Source: Argyresthia goedartella (taxonomy: Eukaryota > Arthropoda > Insecta > Lepidoptera > Argyresthiidae). Taken from it: a DNA stretch of 64,000 nucleotides. How positions within the stretch are numbered: the first letter of the stretch is position 1; each line of letters opens with the position of its first letter. Positions 55,841 through 64,000 of the stretch are shown here, in pieces. The translations under genes were made by a program, and so were the position numbers. The stretch lies in assembly GCA_949825045.1 (NCBI GenBank), contig OX463822.1, positions 3,663,001-3,727,000 of the forward strand, given 5' to 3'. Below the pieces are notes generated by a model that had not been told where the DNA came from, did not search any database, and saw only the letters and a list, made by a program, of their open reading frames with translations.

Positions 55841-58800
55841 TCAGATATTTATTACGGTTCGGGTGGACAGCCGATCGAATTGGGAAAAAGCATAGGCTGT
55901 ATGATTTGTGTAATTTGGATTCGAACGTGGGTGTGAATGAATTTATTCAATTATTAGCGCATAAAGCGCACGGATATGCCGTGTGTTTAGATGAAAAATC
56001 TAGATCGAATTATAGAGATCGAAATGACAGACGTTTACATACGATATTCAGAGACGACGATTCGACTGAGTGTGGGCGCGAGTTATGTAGTACTTTGACA
56101 TTACCTGAGATAGATGTGCGTATTGGGAATATTGTTGTAAGGAGTTTGATTGATTCGGGGAGCGAAATCAGTGTAATAAGTCGGAGAGTGTACGAAGAAG
56201 TGTGCAGTCAATTGGGAAAACCGACGGAAATACCGATTCCAAGTTTGAGAATCACAGGTGCGTTTGGAGTCAGTAAGGAAAAGGTTGATAAATTAGTAAC
56301 GTTACCATTAACAATAGGTGAATGCGTTATCGATACTCCAATGCTAGTATTAACAAGGGTGCCTAAAGATTTAATTTTGGGGTTTGATTTTATACAACAG
56401 ACGCGAGCCAGTTTAACGTGTGAGGGTAATAAGAGGCTAATTATACGAAGCGCCGGGCGGATGTGTGAAATACCATTAGGTACTGGTCCTAATCCGGAAT
56501 CTTGCTGTTGTACAATGGAAGTACAGAACCAAGATACCAGTAGAAATGTGATAGAGGAATATGTGAATAATTCATCAATACCTGTTGAACACAAAACAAG
56601 GTTATTGCCGGTGTTAAATAAACATGCAGAGTTGTTTAGCGATAGGATAGGTCGGACAAATAAATATATACATGAGATAAAAATGAGAGATGAAACGCCT
56701 TTCGTAAAACGAAGCTATCCCATACCGTTCGCATATCGCGATAAAGTAACAAAACGTTTGGAAGAGATGGAATTGATAGGTATTATTAGCAGGCAATCTA
56801 CGGATTTCAGCAGTCCATTGACTTGTACATTAAAGAAAACAGGAGAGGTCCGTATTCTTCTAGATGCACGACAATTAAACACAGGAATGGTCGGGGAGGT
56901 TGAAACCACACCTTTAATGAGTGAGATATTGCAATCCGGGCGCCGGATAAATTACATAGGAGTTATTGATATCAAAGATGCGTATTTTTCTATACCATTA
57001 TCAGACGAATCTAAACGATACACGGGTTTTGTATATCAAGGCAGAAGTTATGTTTACAACGTTTTACCTCAGGGGTTGAAAACCAGTGTGGGTTCATTTT
57101 CGAGGGCGATGGACTTAATTCTAGGGCCAGAGGTTAGGTCATATTGTTTAAATTTTGTTGACGATTTGGCAATTTTAACTGAGGGTGACTTCGAACAGCA
57201 TTTGTCTCAAGTGGACACGGTTCTGAGTAAATTGAAAGACGCGGGCTTCACATGCAAACTAAAAAAATGCGAATTCGCACAAAAAAAGGTCAAGTTATTG
57301 GGGCATATTTTGTCTACACAAGGTTTGCAGATGGACCCGGACAAAATTGAAACACTTAAATTATATCCGTCACCCAGAACTGTCAGGCAATTGAGGGCGT
57401 TTTTGGGGTTCATAAATTACTTTAGGAGGTTTATAAAAAATTTTGGAACATTAACACAGCCCTTGTACAATTTATTGCGGTCTGGAGTCAAGTTCGTCTG
57501 GAGTGCGCAGATGCAAAGTGCTTTTGACGAGATAAAAAACCAATTCTCAGAAAGTATAATTTTGAGTCAGCCATTGGCGGGAAAAACATATTATGTTCAA
57601 TGTGACGCCAGCGCTATAGGAATTGGGGGCTATGTTTATCAGTTAGATGAATCGGGCCAGGAACTAATTATAGGGTTCTGTTCGCAGGCATTCAAGGGTG
57701 CCCAGACTAGATGGTCGGTCAGTGAACAGGAAATGTATGCAGTTATATACACTTTAAGGCGATTTGAGATATACTTGCGGGGAGAAAAGGTTATTATTAG
57801 AACTGATCATAAAAGTTTGACGTTCATTAAGTCGTGGACTTTATTGGGTGCACGCGTAACGAGGTGGATTATGTTTTTAGAGCAATTCGATTACGACATA
57901 GAATTTGTGCGAGGGACTGATAATCAAATTGCCGACACGCTAAGCAGGCAAATGGCGGGACCTGGAGGTATGAATGACAGTATAAATGTTCAGCCGGGAA
58001 TATTCTGGTTTCAGGCATCGAATACCGCAAGTGTTATTTCGAGTTTACGGGACATTGCGAGATTACAAAGCGAAGATGAGCGGTTAAATCGAATTAGCGG
58101 TTGTATCAGACGTAATGTGGTAGATACCGGGACGAGAGGTTGTGAAAATTATAAGCTAGTAGGTGATACGTTATATTTTCACGTGCCAAAGCGGAACGTA
58201 CAGTTGCTAGTAATTCCGAAATCACTACAGGAGGAACTTATTTTACACATACATGAAGAAATAGGTCACTACGGCAGATATAAAATATTAGCACTGATGA
58301 AGGACAGATATTATTTTCTTCATATGAGTAGGGTGATTAGCGCGGTGATAAGAAGTTGTGACATATGTCAAAAGGTCAAACCAAGTACTAACAATACCGT
58401 TGGTCCTTGTACACCGGTGTTGGCGGAAAGGTTGGGTGAGAAAGTTTTCTCGGACCTTTATGGGCCATTGCCCGTAGGTAAATTCGGATATCAATATATA
58501 TATGTGATTCAAGACGTGTACAGTAAAGTAATAAAATTATATCCAATGCGAAAAGCGACAGGTAGGAGCGTGCTCGCTTGTACAAAGAGATTTCATAGGG
58601 AAGTACCTATCGAAACTATAATTACGGACTCAGGACCACAGTTCATATCGAAAGTTTGGGAATTTGGACTCAAACAGCTGGGGATTCGGGTCACTCATAC
58701 GTCGGTGTATTGTCCAAATTCTAATAGCGTAGAAAGAGTGAATCGCGAGCTAGGTCGGCTGATTAGGACTTATTGCGGCGGAAGTAATCGTAGTTGGGTA

Positions 58801-59277
58801 GACGTGTTACCGGACATTCAGAATTGCTATAATAATATCGAACACACAAGCACAGGCTTTGCGCCTAATGAGTTAGCGTTTGGTAGGCGGGAACCGTTAA
58901 CTATTGACAAGGAATTAGGCGATGAATGGTTATTAGGCCATAGTGCGCGAGATTCGGAACAGGTGCGGAATGTAGCGATAGAAAACTCTAAAAGTTCTAG
59001 TGAACGACGTAAGCGACAGGCGGACAAACGGCGTAAGTTAGAGGTCTATCGTATAGGTGATTATGTGAAACTTAAGACTTTTGTGCGTTCAAATAAAGAA
59101 CATAAAATCATGCGGAAATTTTCGTTGTTGTATAAAGGGCCTTATGTTATTTCGGCAGTGGTATATCCCAACTGTTATACGTTAGTAGATCCGGGTTCAA
59201 ATGAGATATTGGGTAACTTCAATACTATAAATATAGCCAGGTATTATGTGAGGACGAATAAGGGCGTAGATAAATAA
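55813..59277 (+). CDS. pol: Pol polyprotein: protease, RT, RNase H, integrase (unit 1)
   Basis: 1153 codons numbered from GTG 55816, no internal stop. Protease D-S-G at 113-115. RT about 290-560: D-A-R-Q-L-N, D-I-K-D-A-Y-F, L-P-Q-G-L, catalytic F-V-D-D at 447-450, L-G-F-I-N-Y-F-R-R-F. RNase H about 590-710: D597, E637/E639, D664, then D-T-L-S-R. Integrase: zinc finger H813, H818, C848, C851; catalytic D880, D938, E973 (34 residues between the last two), then a basic C-terminal region with Y-K-G-P-Y. Expressed by frameshift from gag; no ATG needed. It processes Gag, copies the RNA and inserts the cDNA. Ty3/Gypsy order (RNase H before integrase). Clade not resolved. Confidence 0.9.
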   Translation, partial: LVDSRGSFALRYLLRFGWTADRIGKKHRLYDLCNLDSNVGVNEFIQLLAHKAHGYAVCLDEKSRSNYRDRNDRRLHTIFRDDDSTECGRELCSTLTLPEIDVRIGNIVVRSLIDSGSEISVISRRVYEEVCSQLGKPTEIPIPSLRITGAFGVSKEKVDKLVTLPLTIGECVIDTPMLVLTRVPKDLILGFDFIQQTRASLTCEGNKRLIIRSAGRMCEIPLGTGPNPESCCCTMEVQNQDTSRNVIEEYVNNSSIPVEHKTRLLPVLNKHAELFSDRIGRTNKYIHEIKMRDETPFVKRSYPIPFAYRDKVTKRLEEMELIGIISRQSTDFSSPLTCTLKKTGEVRILLDARQLNTGMVGEVETTPLMSEILQSGRRINYIGVIDIKDAYFSIPLSDESKRYTGFVYQGRSYVYNVLPQGLKTSVGSFSRAMDLILGPEVRSYCLNFVDDLAILTEGDFEQHLSQVDTVLSKLKDAGFTCKLKKCEFAQKKVKLLGHILSTQGLQMDPDKIETLKLYPSPRTVRQLRAFLGFINYFRRFIKNFGTLTQPLYNLLRSGVKFVWSAQMQSAFDEIKNQFSESIILSQPLAGKTYYVQCDASAIGIGGYVYQLDESGQELIIGFCSQAFKGAQTRWSVSEQEMYAVIYTLRRFEIYLRGEKVIIRTDHKSLTFIKSWTLLGARVTRWIMFLEQFDYDIEFVRGTDNQIADTLSRQMAGPGGMNDSINVQPGIFWFQASNTASVISSLRDIARLQSEDERLNRISGCIRRNVVDTGTRGCENYKLVGDTLYFHVPKRNVQLLVIPKSLQEELILHIHEEIGHYGRYKILALMKDRYYFLHMSRVISAVIRSCDICQKVKPSTNNTVGPCTPVLAERLGEKVFSDLYGPLPVGKFGYQYIYVIQDVYSKVIKLYPMRKATGRSVLACTKRFHREVPIETIITDSGPQFISKVWEFGLKQLGIRVTHTSVYCPNSNSVERVNRELGRLIRTYCGGSNRSWVDVLPDIQNCYNNIEHTSTGFAPNELAFGRREPLTIDKELGDEWLLGHSARDSEQVRNVAIENSKSSSERRKRQADKRRKLEVYRIGDYVKLKTFVRSNKEHKIMRKFSLLYKGPYVISAVVYPNCYTLVDPGSNEILGNFNTINIARYYVRTNKGVDK

Positions 59278-59649
59278 GATAGTGTATAAAGGTTATATAA
59301 TTAAGCTGTAAGCTGTAAATTTGAGTAACTACTTTGTAGATTTAAGGATCTTGCATGGTTTGGAAACAAAAAAAAAAAACAAAAAAAAAACAATTTGTAT
59401 ATATATAGTAATACGAATTAGGATAAATTGCGGGTAAGCGAGGTTGTATAGTAAGATAGATAAATAAGATAAGACAGGAGAGAACTCAATCGAGTTGTGT
59501 AAATATTATATACATAATTGACAGATTCATCGGTCGGTGTACATGATTTGAGATGTCCGAACATATAGAGTAGATATGTACAAAGTATGGGTAGCATAGT
59601 GGTAATGAGATCCTTGCGCCATGTTAACTGAGATAAACAGTGTCTCAAG
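59278..59649 (+). other. 3' non-coding region of unit 1
   Basis: No env or other ORF. Two A-rich runs (59368-59390) and (GATA)-rich sequence (59455-59475). Confidence 0.7.
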
Positions 59650-59663
59650 GTCTGGGAGGGGGC
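59650..59663 (+). promoter_or_regulatory. Polypurine tract
   Basis: GTCTGGGAGGGGGC directly precedes the TGTAATGG start of LTR 2. Confidence 0.7.
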
Positions 59664-61866
59664 TGTAATGGTACACGAGAGTCGGTACATTAGATACTTC
59701 ATTCTGCGTGATAGAGGGCTAGCCCAACGCCGCGCTGTTTTGAATACGAGAATCGGTTCAGATAACGTTTGGGGGTTTTGCATAGCTTACTGGCAAAGTT
59801 TGGAAAAAAAAAAGACGCGTGGGTTCATTCGTGGAATTTCAGTTCAGGTCAGTTTTTTTTGTCGCATTCCTGCGAGATGTGTAGAGATGAGAGCCGATTT
59901 GGCTGCGCGTTGAATAAAATTATGAATAACTAAATAATGAAAGGTTATTACGGAACGGAGAAAGCTATTATGTAGATTGCAAATATACAATTGCGATTGA
60001 GGTATGAGATGGAGGGTTTGACACCTCTATTTTGAATATCATTCTAGAGGTCTTTTGCTACGCGCACCTAGTGGTCGGGAAATGCTTAATTAATCGCAAC
60101 AAGCTTTTATTGGTCAGCGATCAACAGATTCTGTGTATCGGCAGTACCAAATGATTTGAGTGATAACCTACGGTTGATCATGGTGAATATGCGTACACAC
60201 AATTTGTAGAACGGCGGATCTGCATGGCATGGTTGAAATTGGACCCTGTGTAGTTAGTGATAAGAAGCTTCGCTTGGGCAGAGCGTATTTGCAAAGGACG
60301 CATGTGGGGCATATAAATACCAGAGCGTGGGAGGGGAATTCATTCAGTCTCTGCGTCTAGCCGCTGTGACAGTCGTCTTCACGAGTTCTAAACAGTTTTG
60401 GCTGCCGTGTTACGCGTCAGAACTATACGAATTGGTGATTGCGAAGTTTCAGTGGGTTTTCGTGAGTGTCTGAAGCGCCGAGATATACCTCGGTTCCTAC
60501 CTTTATATCAACCTACCCCTAATTCCAAAACTATCCTTGGGTCGTTAGGAAAGAACTTGTAAGTCAATTATTCTGAGTCTGAGTCTGGGCTTGGAGCGAC
60601 CCTAAATTCCTTTTTCCTTCACCATAGGGTTCCTGGATTGGCTCTTAGGATATTCGCGGGCTAATCCTCTCCTCATTCCTTTAGAGTAGCGAGTTTTGTA
60701 ATTCCCACACACACAGTCGTTAAACATTCAAGCACATTCAAATCAAACTCAACCATTTTCGAGTGGTGTCGATAATGGACGTGGTATAACACTAGGTTTT
60801 TAGACTAGGCTAGACAGGAGTTTAGTTGCGGCTAAACCTAGGTTGTCAGGGCATAGGGAGACTGTTTGATCGATGAGGTTCCGCGGATGGAAATAACAAA
60901 TTCAGAACAAAGTTAAACCGGTGTCAACACAGTTAACATGTACTGTTGATATTTTGACATTTGAGTGTTGTCGGGGACGCGCGAAGAGATCAATTTACAG
61001 TCTAAAGTTCATTGTTTAGGTCCGGGTAGGTGTTTTGCATTGCCTTGGGTCAGATTGGATTCAAGTTGCATTTTTAAATTAAATGTAAATTTCGGTGGAT
61101 ATCTAATGTGTAAGTTGAGTCGGTATATATGATTTGGCTCAGCCCAGGACGTGCTGCGGCTAGTGGAATTCATAGTTCGGTATTTATCGAATTATGCACT
61201 TCGCTATGGTGTGGGTTAGATATCCTAAAACAATAATGCTTGCGTTTCGATAACATCCAGCTCAAATTGCGCAGAGTTGAAGGTTTCAAAACGTTACGGA
61301 CCTTTTGAGGTAACCGCTAGTTCAGAACCCATTTCGGAACTCAAATCGCAATTGTGTAAACCGGTCTTTTCGGATCGTTATTGCCGTGAACAAAATATAT
61401 AATTGGAACCACCACAAGCCGCTACGAGCGAGCACATGAAATATAATTGAGTACTCACGTCGTAAAACTACGACGGATATCTATACTATAACTGTGATCG
61501 ATCACTAAAACTAAAACTAAAACAAAAGATGTTCCAAAGCGCTCATATATACAAAAACCAGATGGTGCCATCACATAAAATATAACAACGATCGTTTTAG
61601 CGCAATACACCGCTGACTGATGCGAATTACCGGCTCGCGGACATATATGCTTTCTCTGTCTAACTTGAAACTGTAACTTTCCGAACCAAGCTTCGTTCGA
61701 CTATTGTACGCCTAACAGATTTCTCGATGAACGAGAAATTCAGACTTATCATTCTTACTTACAAATCTTACAGCTGAATCGGGTCCTCTCATTTTGGGAT
61801 AGATAGAATAGACGATCATAGCTACTGTTAGCGGCGGCTACGACCTCTTGCCCTGGGGCCGCGACA
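59664..61866 (+). repeat. LTR 2, shared between the two units
   Basis: 2203 bp, no difference seen from LTR 1. It is the 3' LTR of unit 1 and the 5' LTR of unit 2; promoter motifs at 60312-60349. Confidence 0.9.
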
Positions 61867-62080
61867 GATTTTTGGTGCCGAGACGGAAGGATATCCTAGA
61901 TAGTCTGATACCTAGATATTCCTAGATATTCTAAAAGAATCAAGGTCTAACGCGTTACTTTTAAAAATAACACAACGTAGAAACGATTTTAAACAGTTCA
62001 GTTTGTAAATAAGAAATAAGCAAAAAAGGGGCATTGTTTTCACAATTCTTTGTACGAGCTACGGCGGTTTAATAGGAATA

Positions 62081-63136
62081 ATGGCCGGCCGGCCTAGGAA
62101 AAACGGTAGTCGGGTAGCACAAAATTCACTTTCACACACAAGTGAAATGGCGTCAGGGCAGGTGACGCAATTGTTATCTGAAATAGTGAAAAGATTAGAC
62201 AGTTTGGAAAGGGGTTCCAGCACGAGCAATACTAGTAGGACTTCGGACAGACAGACTGACAGACAGGAACTAGAGACGTTTGAACAATCGGTAGAAAAAC
62301 GTCAATCGTGCATTGTGAAAATGACACAGAAGTTGCCGACATTCGATGGGCGGAATTCGGAGAATCCGATGATTTTCTTAAGAGATTTAAAGGCTTATAT
62401 TAAAGTCTCGGGAGATACTTCTAGGGCTTTGATATGGGCAACGGATAGTTTGGTAGGAATTGCGAAAGTTCGAATGAGCATATACAGAGACTCATGGCGA
62501 ACCTATTCGGATTTTGAAAAAGATTTCAGAGAGGTATTCTGGGGTGATAATGAACAGGAATTAATTAAGCAAAGATTCCTAACTGCGAAGTTTGATTCTA
62601 AGAAAGGTCAAAGTATGGAAGAATTCTTTGCCTCTCAATTGAATAGCATATATGAGCTTACGATACCGTTTACTGATACGGAGAAAATCAACACGATTTT
62701 CAGACAGTTGCCGCGTGATATTCAAGTAGCGTTTTTTGCTAGAAAGGAGACTATGACCATACGGGATGCGGTCGAATTCCTTCGGCATTTAGAACGGAAT
62801 GTCGATGGGGAATTAAGTGCAATACATGGTTCTGAGACAATGAATACTAATAACGTGAGGCGGGATAGCTATATGCGTGGGCAATATCGAGCTATGCGGG
62901 TAAATACGTTACGTTATAACGCGATAAGTCGTAGTAATAATTATAACGCGGTAACGAAGGGGCGAAACGAATTTGGGACGCGTGGTCGCGGTTATTTTCG
63001 CGGTAGAGGCAGGCAGCCTAGGCCTAGCTTCAAGGCAATAAAGTTTCAGAGGGGCAATGATAGTTCAGGAGATACAGAGGCAGGGCAAAGTTCAAGTGAC
63101 AGGAATAATGCGATAAGTCAGAATTCAAAAAACTAG
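62081..63136 (+). CDS. gag: Gag capsid protein (unit 2)
   Basis: 351 aa, identical to the unit 1 Gag; same R-G box, no zinc knuckle, same AAAAAAC heptamer (63127-63133) before the stop. Transcribed, if at all, from LTR 2. Confidence 0.88.
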   Translation: MAGRPRKNGSRVAQNSLSHTSEMASGQVTQLLSEIVKRLDSLERGSSTSNTSRTSDRQTDRQELETFEQSVEKRQSCIVKMTQKLPTFDGRNSENPMIFLRDLKAYIKVSGDTSRALIWATDSLVGIAKVRMSIYRDSWRTYSDFEKDFREVFWGDNEQELIKQRFLTAKFDSKKGQSMEEFFASQLNSIYELTIPFTDTEKINTIFRQLPRDIQVAFFARKETMTIRDAVEFLRHLERNVDGELSAIHGSETMNTNNVRRDSYMRGQYRAMRVNTLRYNAISRSNNYNAVTKGRNEFGTRGRGYFRGRGRQPRPSFKAIKFQRGNDSSGDTEAGQSSSDRNNAISQNSKN

Positions 63137-64000
63137 TGGACTCGCGCGGGTCGTTCGCGCTCAGATATTTATTACGGTTCGGGTGGACAGCCGATCGAAT
63201 TGGGAAAAAGCATAGGCTGTATGATTTGTGTAATTTGGATTCGAACGTGGGTGTGAATGAATTTATTCAATTATTAGCGCATAAAGCGCACGGATATGCC
63301 GTGTGTTTAGATGAAAAATCTAGATCGAATTATAGAGATCGAAATGACAGACGTTTACATACGATATTCAGAGACGACGATTCGACTGAGTGTGGGCGCG
63401 AGTTATGTAGTACTTTGACATTACCTGAGATAGATGTGCGTATTGGGAATATTGTTGTAAGGAGTTTGATTGATTCGGGGAGCGAAATCAGTGTAATAAG
63501 TCGGAGAGTGTACGAAGAAGTGTGCAGTCAATTGGGAAAACCGACGGAAATACCGATTCCAAGTTTGAGAATCACAGGTGCGTTTGGAGTCAGTAAGGAA
63601 AAGGTTGATAAATTAGTAACGTTACCATTAACAATAGGTGAATGCGTTATCGATACTCCAATGCTAGTATTAACAAGGGTGCCTAAAGATTTAATTTTGG
63701 GGTTTGATTTTATACAACAGACGCGAGCCAGTTTAACGTGTGAGGGTAATAAGAGGCTAATTATACGAAGCGCCGGGCGGATGTGTGAAATACCATTAGG
63801 TACTGGTCCTAATCCGGAATCTTGCTGTTGTACAATGGAAGTACAGAACCAAGATACCAGTAGAAATGTGATAGAGGAATATGTGAATAATTCATCAATA
63901 CCTGTTGAACACAAAACAAGGTTATTGCCGGTGTTAAATAAACATGCAGAGTTGTTTAGCGATAGGATAGGTCGGACAAATAAATATATACATGAGATAA
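63133..64000 (+). CDS. pol: Pol polyprotein N-terminal part (unit 2), runs off the window
   Basis: About 288 codons identical to the unit 1 Pol start, including the protease D-S-G (63472-63480). The window ends just before RT, so I cannot tell whether unit 2 is complete. Confidence 0.85.

Larger units (their letters stand above)
52344..61866 (+). mobile_element. Ty3/Gypsy retrotransposon, unit 1, complete with both LTRs
   Basis: 9523 bp: LTR 52344-54546, leader, gag, pol, 3' non-coding, LTR 59664-61866. The internal region has PBS, PPT and intact ORFs. The right LTR is shared with a second internal region (61867 to beyond the window). The sequence left of the element ends ACAC (52340-52343); the matching right flank is outside the window. 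No env gene. Intact ORFs and identical LTRs mark it as very young. Confidence 0.9.
61867..64000 (+). mobile_element. Second internal region of the tandem element, cut by window end
   Basis: Continues exactly the sequence of 54547-56680: PBS 61873-61890, leader, gag, frameshift site (63127-63160), start of pol. Identity over all 4337 bp shared (52344-56680 and 59664-64000) as far as I can read. Confidence 0.88.

Noticed and set aside
56208..56594. 128-codon minus-strand ORF, repeated at 63528-63914
   Set aside because: Antisense to the intact pol ORF; no independent coding signal.
1..64000. CRISPR array, bacterial operons or telomeric (TTAGG)n repeats
   Set aside because: No regularly spaced direct repeats, no prokaryotic gene organisation and no telomere repeat run were seen.

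Overview
The window looks like a repeat-rich stretch of a moth or butterfly (Lepidoptera) chromosome. The grounds are several short repeats I recognise as common in that order: the tRNA-headed SINE at 16.8-17.1 kb, the RTE 3' end at 45.7 kb, the (TATG)n-tailed LINE end at 14.4-14.6 kb, and a Ty3/Gypsy element with CsRn1/Kabuki features. I found no convincing single-copy host gene. Essentially all recognisable coding sequence belongs to transposable elements (TEs), most of it decayed.

Layout. (1) 0-2.9 kb: mostly unassigned AT-rich DNA, a 65-bp tandem duplication, a dispersed repeat carrying an 80-bp MITE, and a palindromic MITE. (2) 2.9-11.4 kb: a large inverted repeat (arms about 0.8 kb). 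Its left arm is split by a decayed errantivirus-like (Gypsy with env) LTR element, 2920-9042. That element carries an inverted gag-protease-RT segment, and its 3' LTR is split by a 1.64-kb Mutator-like DNA transposon with 8-bp target site duplications (TSDs). (3) 11.4-22.1 kb: LINE 3' ends, a DIRS-like remnant split by a hairpin MITE, SINEs, hairpin repeats and a non-LTR RT remnant. (4) 22.6-26.2 kb: a plus-strand non-LTR retrotransposon whose long ORF2 is broken by one stop codon. (5) 26.8-41.4 kb: a minus-strand CsRn1/Kabuki-like Gypsy element with 609-bp LTRs and a CATT TSD. It contains three LINE copies of one family: copy A, copy B nested inside A, and copy C. (6) 41.4-52.3 kb: sparse RTE and BEL/Pao fragments, LINE 3' ends, a SINE and a hairpin. 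(7) 52.3-64.0 kb: a young Ty3/Gypsy element with very long 2203-bp LTRs, intact gag and pol, and an identical second unit sharing the middle LTR (LTR-internal-LTR-internal), cut by the window edge.

The most functional-looking part is the last element. It has a TATA box and initiator in the LTR, a primer binding site 6 bp after the LTR, a 351-aa Gag, and a -1 frameshift heptamer AAAAAAC directly before the gag stop with a GC hairpin downstream. A 1153-codon Pol (protease, RT, RNase H, integrase) and a polypurine tract follow. Insertion order can be read from the nests: Gypsy first, then LINE A, then LINE B; and inverted repeat first, then errantivirus, then Mutator-like element.

All family calls were made by eye from motifs. 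Element edges are exact where TSDs are reported and approximate elsewhere.
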